Source: Phycisphaerales bacterium (GTDB lineage Bacteria > Planctomycetota > Phycisphaerae > Phycisphaerales > UBA1924). Taken from it: a stretch of DNA of 64,000 nucleotides. Location of the stretch: the NCBI GenBank assembly GCA_029260265.1, contig JAJDDO010000029.1, forward strand, positions 62,001-126,000, in the 5' to 3' direction. Below the pieces are notes generated by a model. That model did no database searches. It was not told the origin of the DNA and saw only the letters and a list, made by a program, of their open reading frames with translations. Below, one piece after another: positions 1 to 9,273 of the stretch. The translations under genes were made by a program, and so were the position numbers. The number at the start of each line of letters is the position of its first letter. Positions within the stretch are counted from its first letter, which is position 1.

Positions 1-136
1 CGGGTGGATAGGGAGAGCGTCGCCCGGGTCGAGCGCCTGGAGTGATGAGTGGGCGGGGTCGAGGCGTTCGGCTCGGGCGGGATTCAGTGGAGTGGGATGG
101 TTCATGAACGGGGGCGGCGGGGCATTTGGTCGTCAA

Positions 137-220
<84 letters not shown>

Positions 221-480
221 AAATGATTGATCCGAGTATACGCGTGGGGCGTGTTCGATAACAGATGGCGGATGATCGCGGTGGATAGAAAGAGTGTATT
301 TGTGCAAATGTCCGTGAACACGGCGGGCGTTGGCGGGGTAGATGTGCAGGCAGGGTGTCCGTTGCATTTTCTATCTTGTTTGACGGTTGCAATCTCCGAA
401 TTGATAGGGAGAATGCGGTATGGTGAGCGGAGATAAGCGGGAAACCGGCGTGATAACTACGAGCAATGAGAGGTCAGGGC

Positions 481-2682
481 ATGACGATGACAACCAGGCA
501 TCCACAGGGCGAAGCGATCGCGGCATCCACACGGTGGCAGGCGCAGAGTGAGAACTCTGAATCCCAGAAGCAGCCGCTTGACAAGATCTTTGGGGCCGAT
601 GTGTTCGATACCCGTTCGATGCGTAAGCGCCTGACGCGTGAAACCTTTGAGGCGCTCGAGCGTGCGATGGATGGGCGTGAGCGGTTATCCGCACAAGACG
701 CTGATGTGGTCGCCAAGGCGATGAAGGATTGGGCGGTCGAGCGCGGGGCGACGCATTTTACGCATTGGTTCCAGCCGATGACGGGCTTGACCGCGGAGAA
801 GCATGATGCTCTGTTGACCCCCGATGGCGAGGGGCATCTGGTCTCGAAGCTCAGCGGGAAGAGCTTGATCCAGGGCGAGCCGGATGCGTCGAGTTTCCCA
901 TCGGGTGGGCTCCGCGCGACCTTCGAGGCCCGTGGGTACACGGCATGGGATGTTTCGAGCCCGGCGTTTTTACTCCGTGGGGCGAACTACGCGACGCTTT
1001 GCATCCCGACCGCGTTTGTATCATGGAATGGTGAGGCGTTGGATAAGAAGACGCCGTTGCTGAGGTCAATCGAGGCATTGAGCACTCAGGCGATGCGGAT
1101 CTTAAAGATCTTTGGAACGGATGAGGGTGTGCGGACTGTCGGGTCGTCTTTGGGTGCTGAGCAGGAGTATTTTCTCGTCGATCGGAACCTGTTCTATGCC
1201 CGCCCGGATTTGGTGAGTTGTGATCGGACACTTTTCGGAGCGACGCCCCCGAAGCATCAGCAGCTTGATGACCATTACTTTGGCTCGATCCCGCCTCGGG
1301 TCTTGTCGTTTATGTCTGAGGCTGAAGAAGAACTTGCCCGGCTCGGGATCCCTGTGCAGACACGGCACAACGAGGTTGCGCCCGGGCAGTACGAGTTTGC
1401 ACCGCTCTTTGAGTCGACGAACATCGCGTGTGACCATCAGGCGTTGACAATGGAGACAATCAAGAGGGTCGCGGGCCGGTACGGATTTGCGGCGATTTTG
1501 CACGAGAAGCCCTTTGCCGGGATGAATGGGTCGGGTAAGCACAACAACTGGTCGTTGTCGACGGACACCGGGGTGAACTTGCTTGATCCGCAGGATGAGA
1601 CGCACACCAATCTGCAGTTTATGACTTTCGTTTGTGCCGTGATGCGCGCGGTGCATTTGCACGGCGATGTGTTGCGTGCGACCATCGCGAGCGCCTCGAA
1701 CGATCATCGGCTTGGGGCCAATGAGGCTCCGCCGGCGATCATCTCGATGTTCCTCGGAGACATGCTCACTGACTTGATTGGGCAGCTTGAAACGGGGACG
1801 CCGAGTCGAACGATCAAGGGCGGAGAGTTGGACCTCGGGGCCAATGCGCTGCCCGCTCTCAAGCGTGATTCCGGGGACCGAAACCGGACGAGCCCGCTCG
1901 CGTTCACGGGCAATAAGTTCGAGTTCCGGGCGGTCGGTTCAGCGGCCTCGGTCGCTTGGCCCAACACCGTGATCAACACGATCGTTTCGGAGAGCTTGGA
2001 TTTCATCGCCGATGAGTTTGAGCGGGTCGGTGGTGAGCATCCATCCGGTGAGGGTCGCGACTTGGCGGTCAAGCAGATTCTCGCCCGCATCATCACGGAG
2101 CACAAGGCGGTGCTGTTTGATGGTGATGGGTACACGGAGGAGTGGGAGGTTGAGGCCGAGAAGCGGGGGCTTCCAAACTTGCGTTCGACCGCGGATGCGT
2201 TGCCTGTTTTGAATGAACCGAAGGTTCGCACGATGTTTGCGAAGTACGGTGTGCTGACAAATGACGAGCTTGAGAGCCGGGTAGAAATTTTCCGCGAGAA
2301 ATATGCGTCCCAGATGCGGATTGAAGCCGAGCAGATGGTCGTGATCGCACGGACCATGATCCTCCCGGCGGTGTGCCAGCATCAACGGAATCTCGCGGAG
2401 ACGGTTGCATCAACCGAGGGCGCTGGGGTTGATTGCCCCGAGTTGCGTGATGAACTCGATGGGTTTGTTGGATTGGTGGGGCAGTTGCGTGAAGCGACCA
2501 TCATATTGACCGAGGCGGGTGTTCCTCCGGGCTTGGATTCGCAGGAAACCTGCCGGTTCTTCCGGGATTCGGTGATCCCGATAATGGACGCGGTCCGGTC
2601 GATCAGTGATCGGCTTGAGGGGCTGGTTGAGGCATCGCTCTGGCCATTACCTACTTATAGTGAGCTTCTGACACTTCGGTGA
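481..2682 (+). CDS. glnN: Type III glutamine synthetase (GSIII, GlnN)
   Basis: This 733-residue protein is the large, type III form of glutamine synthetase, which makes glutamine from glutamate, ammonia and ATP in the cytoplasm. The length matches the family (about 700-730 residues) and is much longer than GSI. Family-typical segments are visible: [20 protein letters not shown] near residue 140, [10 protein letters not shown] near 225, [15 protein letters not shown] near 300 and [18 protein letters not shown] near 345, which supply the ATP, metal and glutamate sites. I chose the ATG at 481 over an in-frame ATG at 466 because an AGAGG-type ribosome binding site (469-473) precedes it at normal spacing. 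The gene stands alone, with about 260 bases upstream that separate it from tRNA-Leu and could hold its promoter. Confidence 0.95.
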   Translation: MTMTTRHPQGEAIAASTRWQAQSENSESQKQPLDKIFGADVFDTRSMRKRLTRETFEALERAMDGRERLSAQDADVVAKAMKDWAVERGATHFTHWFQPMTGLTAEKHDALLTPDGEGHLVSKLSGKSLIQGEPDASSFPSGGLRATFEARGYTAWDVSSPAFLLRGANYATLCIPTAFVSWNGEALDKKTPLLRSIEALSTQAMRILKIFGTDEGVRTVGSSLGAEQEYFLVDRNLFYARPDLVSCDRTLFGATPPKHQQLDDHYFGSIPPRVLSFMSEAEEELARLGIPVQTRHNEVAPGQYEFAPLFESTNIACDHQALTMETIKRVAGRYGFAAILHEKPFAGMNGSGKHNNWSLSTDTGVNLLDPQDETHTNLQFMTFVCAVMRAVHLHGDVLRATIASASNDHRLGANEAPPAIISMFLGDMLTDLIGQLETGTPSRTIKGGELDLGANALPALKRDSGDRNRTSPLAFTGNKFEFRAVGSAASVAWPNTVINTIVSESLDFIADEFERVGGEHPSGEGRDLAVKQILARIITEHKAVLFDGDGYTEEWEVEAEKRGLPNLRSTADALPVLNEPKVRTMFAKYGVLTNDELESRVEIFREKYASQMRIEAEQMVVIARTMILPAVCQHQRNLAETVASTEGAGVDCPELRDELDGFVGLVGQLREATIILTEAGVPPGLDSQETCRFFRDSVIPIMDAVRSISDRLEGLVEASLWPLPTYSELLTLR

Positions 2683-2719
2683 GCAAGAACTGCGCACCCA
2701 AATGTGGGTAGAGATTTCG

Positions 2720-2737
2720 ATATTGAATCATCAATAT
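2720..2737. repeat. Short perfect inverted repeat between glnN and the chemoreceptor gene
   Basis: ATATTGA and TCAATAT form a perfect 7-bp inverted repeat around a 4-base ATCA loop. No T-run follows, so it looks more like an operator than a terminator. It lies about 150 bases upstream of the chemoreceptor start; any regulatory role is inferred. Confidence 0.3.
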
Positions 2738-2885
2738 ACGCGTTAATTGCGCGAGATTCGGCTTTGGAGGGGTTTCCTCGCGGAGATGGATTCTTGCGCT
2801 TATTCAGAGCGTAGGGCGTCCCGATGTGGATGCGGGCACCGCCTTGGTTCGCCCGCGAATCCACTACCTCACGGGAGCAGACACG

Positions 2886-4685
2886 ATGTCCGACGAGACC
2901 AAATCAAAGAAGTTCGCCTTCGGGCTATCCACCAAGATCATCGCAGCCACCCTGGTTGTGATGGTTGCCGTTGTTGCGGTGAACTATGTCATCTTCCTGA
3001 AGGGATACCGAGAATCTGCCCAGGAGGCGATGGTTTCGCGTGCTGCAGCGTTTACTGCGGTTGCTGACGAAGCAAAGTCGGACGCATCGGAGAAGTTTCT
3101 CAATAAGGAAGTGAATGTGGATGAGATGCTGTCCGAAGCCCATGAGCAGATTGATAACGGCACGCATTATTCAAAGACAAGGTACTTCGCTTCGATCCCT
3201 GTGATTGTGGGCTGGGCCGCCGGCGCGAATGCAGCGGAGAAGGAAGGGCTTGAGTTTAAGGTGGTGTCGCTTGAGGCTCGCAATCCGGACAACGCACCTG
3301 CTGCGGGCGGTTTCCGCGATGAGATGATCAAGGATCTGACCGAGGTCTACAAGCGTGACGGCACGACCCAGATGAGCCGTATCAACGAAGAGACAAACAC
3401 AATGCATTACATGCGTGCTATCTCGCTTGATGAGTCCTGCATGGCCTGTCATGGCGATCCTGCCAAATATGACCAGCGTGATGCGGATGGCGAGTTTGAC
3501 GGTAAGGATGCACTCGGATTCCGGATGGAAAGCTGGACCCCAGGGTACATGCATGGTGCGTACGAGCTTCAGATGCCGTTGAGTATTGTTGACGCGAAGG
3601 TTGCTGGGTTTTTCCAGAGAGGGATGATGTTCACCGTGCCGCTATTGATTGTTGCGGGGCTTGGGCTTGTGTTCTTGCTTCGCGGCATGCTGACAAGGCC
3701 GCTGAATGCAACGATCGCGATGATCAAGGATGTTGCGACTGGCGATGGTGACCTGACCAAGCGGCTTGATCTGAACCGTTCGGATGAGATCGGCAAGCTG
3801 GGGCATTGGTTCGATATGTTCCTGCAGAACCTGCATGGGATTATTTCTCAGATGCGTGATTCGTCGCAGGCTGTCGCGAGTGCGGCGACCGAGATCGCGG
3901 CATCTGCAGACGAGATGGCCGAGGGTCTGCAGACCCAAGAGCAGCAGACTCAGCAGGTCGCTGCGGCGGTAGAAGAACTCAGCCAATCTGTCACCGAGGT
4001 TGCTGCCAAATCTGCGGATGCGACCAAGGCATCTGAGGAGAGCCAGCACTTGGCGGAGGACGGCGGCAAGATTGTGAGTTCGACCATCGAAGAGATGCGT
4101 GGGATCGCGACCGAGGTGCGTGGTTCCGCTGAGACTATCAATGCTCTGGGTGTCCAGAGTGAGAAGATTGGCGAGATCATCGCGGTGATTAACGACATCG
4201 CAGACCAGACGAACCTGCTCGCACTCAACGCGGCGATTGAAGCTGCGCGTGCAGGTGAGCATGGGCGTGGGTTCGCGGTGGTTGCCGACGAGGTTCGTAA
4301 GCTTGCCGAGCGGACCACTACTGCGACCGAAGAGGTGAGCTCGAGCATCATCGGCATCCAGAAGGAAACGACTTCTGCGGTGACCCTGATCGAGGCTGGT
4401 TCTGAGCGAGTTGGTCGCGGTGTGGAGTTGGCGGGCGAAGCTGGATCGGCGCTGACGAGCATTGTGGGTGGTTCGGAGAACCTCCAGTCGATGGTGCAGG
4501 ATATTGCTGCTGCTGCCAATCAGCAGTCGGCGGCGTCCGGCGAGATCGCTCGTGCGGTGGAGGGTATCGATTCGATCACCCGCCAGTCGAGCCAGGGTGC
4601 TTCGCAGTCTGCACAGGCTGCGGGCGACCTTGCGCACCAAGCGGAGCAGTTGCAGGCGCTGGTGAGCAAGTTCAAGCTTGATTGA
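2886..4685 (+). CDS. Methyl-accepting chemotaxis protein with haem-c-type (Tll0287-like/DUF3365) sensor domain
   Basis: This 599-residue inner-membrane chemoreceptor has a first membrane segment at about residues 15-38 and a periplasmic sensor domain containing C185-M-A-C188-H189, a covalent c-type haem attachment motif of the kind seen in Tll0287-like (DUF3365) domains. A second membrane segment lies at about 250-275, followed by a HAMP linker and a cytoplasmic signalling domain with the hairpin tip [19 protein letters not shown]. The start at 2886 is preceded by GGGAG (2873-2877); an upstream in-frame start at 2826 lacks this. No che genes are adjacent, so it is an orphan receptor feeding a chemotaxis-like pathway elsewhere. 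Sensing of redox state or a gas ligand is an inference from the haem motif. Confidence 0.92.
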   Translation: MSDETKSKKFAFGLSTKIIAATLVVMVAVVAVNYVIFLKGYRESAQEAMVSRAAAFTAVADEAKSDASEKFLNKEVNVDEMLSEAHEQIDNGTHYSKTRYFASIPVIVGWAAGANAAEKEGLEFKVVSLEARNPDNAPAAGGFRDEMIKDLTEVYKRDGTTQMSRINEETNTMHYMRAISLDESCMACHGDPAKYDQRDADGEFDGKDALGFRMESWTPGYMHGAYELQMPLSIVDAKVAGFFQRGMMFTVPLLIVAGLGLVFLLRGMLTRPLNATIAMIKDVATGDGDLTKRLDLNRSDEIGKLGHWFDMFLQNLHGIISQMRDSSQAVASAATEIAASADEMAEGLQTQEQQTQQVAAAVEELSQSVTEVAAKSADATKASEESQHLAEDGGKIVSSTIEEMRGIATEVRGSAETINALGVQSEKIGEIIAVINDIADQTNLLALNAAIEAARAGEHGRGFAVVADEVRKLAERTTTATEEVSSSIIGIQKETTSAVTLIEAGSERVGRGVELAGEAGSALTSIVGGSENLQSMVQDIAAAANQQSAASGEIARAVEGIDSITRQSSQGASQSAQAAGDLAHQAEQLQALVSKFKLD

Positions 4686-4721
4686 TCTTGTTTGAACACG
4701 GATAATGATTGGATCCACAAG

Positions 4722-4744
4722 CCCCGCACATGCGGGGTTTTTTT
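4722..4744 (+). terminator. Rho-independent terminator of the chemoreceptor gene
   Basis: CCCCGC and GCGGGG form a GC-rich stem with a 4-base ACAT loop, followed directly by seven T residues, 36 bases after the stop codon. Confidence 0.9.
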
Positions 4745-4947
4745 ATTGGGATATTGGTTATTGATATCGGACGGATCAAGGTGGCGTGAGCCTGGTGTAC
4801 CGAGGTTTGAGTCGTTGGCAGAGCATACAGACATCACAGATTCCGGCAGATCCCCGTCTTTTCCTCGCTTACCAGCGGGGAGTTTTCGATGGTGTACATA
4901 GTGGAGGCGGCGTTCATGCGTTGGCTGCATCATTGGAGGCAAGCAAG

Positions 4948-5805
4948 ATGAAACGAGCGAAAAGAACACTCAATGGACTGCTCGGAGCGATAGTGCTCAG
5001 CGCGGGCTTTGCGGTATCAACACCGGCGATCGCCGGCTCCGGCGATGGCGAGGAAACCGTTGATGTGCGGATCAAAATGGCCGACGGGACGGTTGTAATT
5101 CAGAAGGCTCGTCGGAGGAGTGCTCGTGTTGATTCAGGTGTGCTTGGGACTGCGAAAGCGAGACGGCTTCCGGACGGATCGAGGGTGAGTATTGGAGCCG
5201 GCGCCGGCAGCAGCCAGAGCACAAGTGGGGCGCGATCGGCCACCCGTCAGTCGGGGCAGGCTGAGCAAGGCACCGCGGCGCGTCGTGGCGGTGTGGTGAG
5301 CACCTCGAAGCAGCAGGACACACAAGACGCTGGTGCCCAGGGCATAGATCGTGGGATGGATGCCAGCGGCGCAAATGGAGCGGTAGAAAACTCCGCATCT
5401 GAGCAGGACACGCCCAATGTGCCCACCGCGGGGAATCCGCAGTACTCGAGCGATGGAGCATTTGGCGGTCAGACCGTTTCGTTCAAAGACCTCAATATGT
5501 ACGCGACGGTGATCGGCGACACCATTTACCTTGTGGGTGTCGAGATTGCACAAGCGGACCAGAGCTTTGATGTTGTCCGAGGTACCCGGCTGCTTGCGGA
5601 TACTGCGATCCTCGATGAGACTGTTCTCGTTTCAAGATCGGCTGAGGATCGCCATGAGGGGCGGGCGCAGCTCAAGCTCCAGTTTGAGCCCGGCACGGTG
5701 GTGAATCTTGTGATGTACTCGCAGTCCGGCGATGCAGACTCGTGGTCGGGCAAGGGGTTGAGCGAAACGCGCGAGAAACGCACTTGGACCGTTCGAATCC
5801 GTTGA
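4948..5805 (+). CDS. Secreted hypothetical protein with low-complexity middle region
   Basis: I do not recognise this 285-residue protein. It begins with a clear Sec signal peptide (MKRAKRTLNG, then a hydrophobic stretch ending at TPAIA) that would be cleaved near residue 30. A low-complexity region rich in S, G, A, Q and T covers about residues 65-165. The C-terminal 110 residues look like a compact beta-rich domain, with no Cys and no recognisable catalytic motif. The start at 4948 is supported by GGAGG at 4935-4939. It is a monocistron after a strong terminator and ends just before the polysaccharide locus begins, so it may or may not belong to it. Confidence 0.75.
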   Translation: MKRAKRTLNGLLGAIVLSAGFAVSTPAIAGSGDGEETVDVRIKMADGTVVIQKARRRSARVDSGVLGTAKARRLPDGSRVSIGAGAGSSQSTSGARSATRQSGQAEQGTAARRGGVVSTSKQQDTQDAGAQGIDRGMDASGANGAVENSASEQDTPNVPTAGNPQYSSDGAFGGQTVSFKDLNMYATVIGDTIYLVGVEIAQADQSFDVVRGTRLLADTAILDETVLVSRSAEDRHEGRAQLKLQFEPGTVVNLVMYSQSGDADSWSGKGLSETREKRTWTVRIR

Positions 5806-5836
5806 GTTTGATGCGTCTGATTGCCGATGATATGGT

Positions 5837-6622
5837 GTGCAGCAGACTGAGTCTCTATTCCCGATTCTTCAAGAACTCTTGACCCCGCAGGAGGGGCATG
5901 TTCGAGCGTTGGTTGTTCCGAATGATGATCCGCTGGTTGGCGGGTTTTCTTCGTTTTTGAGCAAGCAACAGCGAGCACGATGTCGGCGGTTTTTCCGTGC
6001 AGAAGATCGTCGTGCAGCATCGGTCTGCAAAGGGCTTTGGAGGCTTGGGGCCGGGGTGCTGAGCGAGTGTGAGCCGCGGGGGGTACGGATGGGGCATGAC
6101 TGCTGGAACCGTCCGGTGATCAGCGGCACAACACGCGATGAGATCGATCTGAATGTTTCGAGAACGCTGACGCACTGTGCGCTGGTTGTTGGGCGGGGTG
6201 TCCGTGTGGGGGTTGATATTGAGCAGATTTGCCCGGAGCTGATCTCCCCATCGTTGGTCGAAGCGATCACTGGATCCGGTGATCATGATCGGCGAGAGGC
6301 GCTGGCTGGCGATGCGGCAGCGTTCTTCGATTACTGGACGAAAAAAGAAGCGGTGCTTAAGGGTGATGGGCGGGGGCTCGAGGTAGACCCGCGAGGTGTT
6401 CATGTGCCGTTTGGCTGCGAGCAAAGCCCTGGGGCGTGGGGTGCGTGCTCATGTGAAGAGAAGCCGTGGTTTGTGACCCGGCTGACATGCCCAGATCTTG
6501 TTTGTGGGTGTGTGGGGGCTGATCGTGAGCCTGTTTTGTTTGAACAGGTTGAATGGGCTCGTGTGCAGGATCTCTCTCAAATGCGCGGAACTTGCGCCAG
6601 TGGGGTTGCAAGAAACACCTAG
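5837..6622 (+). CDS. 4'-phosphopantetheinyl transferase (Sfp/HetI type)
   Basis: This 261-residue protein transfers phosphopantetheine from CoA to the conserved serine of carrier proteins. The two signature blocks are visible: VGVDIEQI (Mg2+-binding Asp and Glu) and FFDYWTKKEAVLKGDGRGL (the W-x-x-K-E-A-x-x-K motif). The N-terminal half has the LSKQQRARCRRFF..R..A segment usual in this superfamily. The start is a GTG at 5837 with no strong ribosome binding site, so the exact N-terminus is uncertain. It is the first gene of the polysaccharide/exosortase locus. The only carrier domains in the window belong to the NRPS at 34.4-40.1 kb, which is its probable substrate (inference). It could also serve acyl carrier proteins elsewhere. 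Confidence 0.88.
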   Translation: MQQTESLFPILQELLTPQEGHVRALVVPNDDPLVGGFSSFLSKQQRARCRRFFRAEDRRAASVCKGLWRLGAGVLSECEPRGVRMGHDCWNRPVISGTTRDEIDLNVSRTLTHCALVVGRGVRVGVDIEQICPELISPSLVEAITGSGDHDRREALAGDAAAFFDYWTKKEAVLKGDGRGLEVDPRGVHVPFGCEQSPGAWGACSCEEKPWFVTRLTCPDLVCGCVGADREPVLFEQVEWARVQDLSQMRGTCASGVARNT

Positions 6623-6747
6623 ACTAGCAGCAGACGATACTAACCCATCTGGGTGTATTTGCCGATCGTATAGGGGAGATGCCGATGTATGACTGGATAC
6701 ATCGGGCGATGTAGTGCAGGTTTAAGCCGCCAGGAAGGTCTGGCGGG

Positions 6748-7698
6748 ATGGAGATGGTTCGGGTGCAATCCTCCGTAAAAGGGCATGTTGATCGGGTGGG
6801 TGTGTTGAGCGCGATCGATTCGGTCATGGTGCTGTGTGGTTCTGTGCATACGAGCCCGTTGGCGAGGTCTGTTGGGCGATCTTTGGTTGATCTGCCGTTG
6901 CTCGGAGGCAAGTCCATCGTGCAGCGTCACTATGAGGGTGTGCAGAAGCTTTGGGAAAAACACAAGCTCGATTCGCTGCGGATGCGTCTGATTTATGACA
7001 AAGACGGGCAGGTTCCTGCAGGCGTGCAGAACGCTGAGCCTGGGCGATGTGTTGTTGAGAGAGATCCTTCACCGATTCGAGGTGTCGCAGGGCTGTTGTC
7101 CGACGCGACCGAGGGGATCGAAGATGACCGGTACATCGTGGTGTGTAACGGCGCGGTGGTATTCCTCGAGCCCTTGCATGAGTTGGTTGAGTCCATGGCG
7201 GTAACGGAATCTGATGTGTCGTTTGTTGCATCCTCAGATGGATCGCCGGTGGGGGTTTGGCTGATTCGTTGTGGGCTCTTGCGATCGATCAAGCCGGTTG
7301 GATACATAGATCTCAAGGAGCAGGCGCTTGACATGTGGCGTGATGATCATCGTGTGCGTGTGGTGCAGCGGTATCGTCCATACGCCATGACAACCCGCTC
7401 ATTGAGCGAATATGTCGAGGCGTTGCATGCGATTGCTGGCGGATATACAAGCGGATCATCGCTGGATGAGGATCCGTATCGCGAGGATTGGGAGAGTAGC
7501 TTTCAGGTCGCTGAACCCGGCGCGGATATTGATCCGGAAGCAAGGATGCATGATGCGATCGCGTTAGACGGCTCACGCGTCGGCAAGGGAGCGGTGGTTG
7601 TTCGATCGGTGCTCTGTGATGGGGCGGTGGTCCAGCCCGGAGCGATTGTCGCTGACCAGGTGGTTACAGGTACAATCCGGAAGGGGCGTGTCTCGTGA
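6748..7698 (+). CDS. Nucleotidyltransferase-like protein (degenerate NTP_transferase fold with left-handed beta-helix tail)
   Basis: This 316-residue protein resembles sugar-1-phosphate nucleotidyltransferases in layout. It has an N-terminal Rossmann-like region containing L-x-G-G-K-S-I-V-Q-R-H near residue 53, a central part with a YIVVCNGAVVFLEP block, and a C-terminal hexapeptide-like segment (residues about 270-310: ALDGSRVGKGAVVVRSVLCD). The hallmark G-x-G-T-R-L nucleotide-binding loop near the N-terminus is absent, replaced by CGSVHTSPLARSVG. It may therefore be inactive as a nucleotidyltransferase and work as a scaffold or regulator. ATG 6748 follows AGGAAGG (6732-6738). Its stop overlaps the exosortase start (GTGA), so the two are translationally coupled. 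Confidence 0.65.
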   Translation: MEMVRVQSSVKGHVDRVGVLSAIDSVMVLCGSVHTSPLARSVGRSLVDLPLLGGKSIVQRHYEGVQKLWEKHKLDSLRMRLIYDKDGQVPAGVQNAEPGRCVVERDPSPIRGVAGLLSDATEGIEDDRYIVVCNGAVVFLEPLHELVESMAVTESDVSFVASSDGSPVGVWLIRCGLLRSIKPVGYIDLKEQALDMWRDDHRVRVVQRYRPYAMTTRSLSEYVEALHAIAGGYTSGSSLDEDPYREDWESSFQVAEPGADIDPEARMHDAIALDGSRVGKGAVVVRSVLCDGAVVQPGAIVADQVVTGTIRKGRVS

Positions 7699-8576
7699 GG
7701 GCCCTCAACGCTCGGCATCGGTGGATGCCTCGGCATATTTTCGCGATCGTGTGCCTCGTTGCGGCGGCGATCTTTGCGTCGTTTGATCAATGGGCCGAGA
7801 TCTTTTCCTTTGCTTGGACAGACGAAGAGATGAGCCATATTCTGCTCGTCTTGCCGATCAGTTTTTGGTTGATCTGGATCCGCAGGGTGCGGTTTCGGCG
7901 GTGTCCACCAAGCCCGAACTGGACGGGCGTGTTCATTGTCGTGGCAGGATGGTGTTTGGCGGCATGGAGCTTTCAGCATGCATTTCAGGCGGGGTATCAC
8001 GGCGGTGCTGTAATGATGCTTATTGGTGCGGTGATCAGTGTTGTTGGGATGCAGGTGATCATCAACCAGCTGCCGGGTGTGTTGATACTGTTTTTCTTGG
8101 TGCCGATTCCGGGCAACATTCGGCTTTCGATCGCTGGACCATTGCAGAATGCGACGGCCCGCGTGACAACCTTTACGCTTGAGCTTTTTGGATTCTGGGT
8201 CGAGCGATCCGGAAATCTTGTGGTTATTAATGAGATGCCCGTCGCGGTTGCTGAAGCTTGTAACGGGATGCGGATGGTCTTCGCTTTGGTTCTGGTGGTG
8301 TATGCGTTTGCGTTCACGGTGCCGTTGCGGAACTCGGTGCGGATATTGGTGCTGCTGTTGAGCCCGGCGGCAGCGATTGTTTGTAATGTGTTCCGGTTGG
8401 TGCCGACGGTGCTTTTGTATGGGTTTGCTCCTGAGAAGATTGCGGATGATTTCCACACGATCTCTGGGTGGCTGATGCTCCCGGTGGCTTTTTTGGTTCT
8501 TGTACTTGTGATGCGTGCGTTGCGTTGGGCGCTGGTTCCGACCTACCGGTTTACGCTGGCGTCGCAGTCGATGTAA
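7695..8576 (+). CDS. Exosortase (XrtA-like transmembrane transpeptidase)
   Basis: This 293-residue protein has about eight hydrophobic membrane segments and the exosortase catalytic triad: Cys189 in EACNGMRM (with Arg193), Arg234 in NVFRLVP, and His254 in DDFHTISGW. Exosortases cleave C-terminal PEP-CTERM-type tails and transfer the protein to a surface acceptor. The GTG start at 7695 overlaps the stop of the preceding gene by four bases. Next comes the EpsI-like gene and then chain-length and sugar-transferase genes, which is the classic exosortase/exopolysaccharide arrangement. A probable substrate is encoded at 17787-18485. Confidence 0.93.
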   Translation: MRALNARHRWMPRHIFAIVCLVAAAIFASFDQWAEIFSFAWTDEEMSHILLVLPISFWLIWIRRVRFRRCPPSPNWTGVFIVVAGWCLAAWSFQHAFQAGYHGGAVMMLIGAVISVVGMQVIINQLPGVLILFFLVPIPGNIRLSIAGPLQNATARVTTFTLELFGFWVERSGNLVVINEMPVAVAEACNGMRMVFALVLVVYAFAFTVPLRNSVRILVLLLSPAAAIVCNVFRLVPTVLLYGFAPEKIADDFHTISGWLMLPVAFLVLVLVMRALRWALVPTYRFTLASQSM

Positions 8577-8586
8577 AGGATTTGGC

Positions 8587-9273
8587 ATGATTTCAAGGCT
8601 TGCCATCCCGGTGTCGTTTGTGCTGCTGATTGCGGCGGGGTTGTTGCGTGGCGGGCACGCGGACCCTGCGATCGCCGATGATTATCATGCCGCGATTCTG
8701 GATATCGTTGAACGGATGCCGTTGGAGTTTGACGGTTGGCGAGGGAGCGAGGTGGCGTTGCCACCCGCTGCGATCAACTTGCTGCGTCCGAATGCGATTC
8801 TTGCCCGAGATTACTCAAACATGGATCGTGGGGTTCATGCGAAGCTCTTGGTTGTGCAGTGCCGGATTATTCGTGACATGGCGGGTCATTTTCCGCCGGT
8901 TTGTTACCCCGCTCATGGGTGGGCGTTGGAGCCAGACGAGCAGGGGATGGTCACGGTGAACGGGGAGTTGATGAAGTCGTATGTGTTTACCCGCAATGTG
9001 TGGGATAAAAAGCATACAATCACGGTGTACAACCTGTTTGCTTTGCCGACAGACGAGACGAGTGTATCGATGGATCGTGTGCGTGAAATTGGTTCAGATT
9101 ATCAGTTCCTGCCGTTCGGTGCGGCGCAGGTTCAGGTGGTTTTCGACGAGTCGGTTCCGATCGAGGAACATCAATGGGTGTTAGAACAGATGCTCAAGAT
9201 TGCTCAGCCGATGATTGACGCGGTAACCGATCCGCTGCCTTTTTTAGAGAGGGGCGTTGAGAATGGGAAATGA
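8587..9273 (+). CDS. Exosortase-associated EpsI-like protein (DUF3485)
   Basis: This 228-residue protein starts with a single N-terminal hydrophobic anchor (residues about 5-20) and is otherwise extracytoplasmic. It carries the family signature C-Y-P-A-H-G-W preceded by a conserved upstream Cys (VVQCRIIRDMAGHFPPVCYP). In many bacteria EpsI is fused to or encoded beside the exosortase, as here; its biochemical role is not established. ATG 8587 follows AAGGA. The end of the gene overlaps the start of the next one by 11 bases. Confidence 0.88.
   Translation: MISRLAIPVSFVLLIAAGLLRGGHADPAIADDYHAAILDIVERMPLEFDGWRGSEVALPPAAINLLRPNAILARDYSNMDRGVHAKLLVVQCRIIRDMAGHFPPVCYPAHGWALEPDEQGMVTVNGELMKSYVFTRNVWDKKHTITVYNLFALPTDETSVSMDRVREIGSDYQFLPFGAAQVQVVFDESVPIEEHQWVLEQMLKIAQPMIDAVTDPLPFLERGVENGK

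Noticed and set aside
1-45. Possible last 14 codons of a gene entering from the left edge (frame 1, ending TGA at 43-45)
   Set aside because: Too short to support; another frame is also open across the region and there is no family resemblance.
1704-2357. Long minus-strand reading frame inside glnN
   Set aside because: It is the antisense shadow of a well-conserved gene, with no ribosome binding site or family features.
3642-4718. 358-residue minus-strand reading frame opposite the chemoreceptor
   Set aside because: Antisense of a conserved signalling domain; its composition (rich in L, R and H) is typical of a shadow frame.
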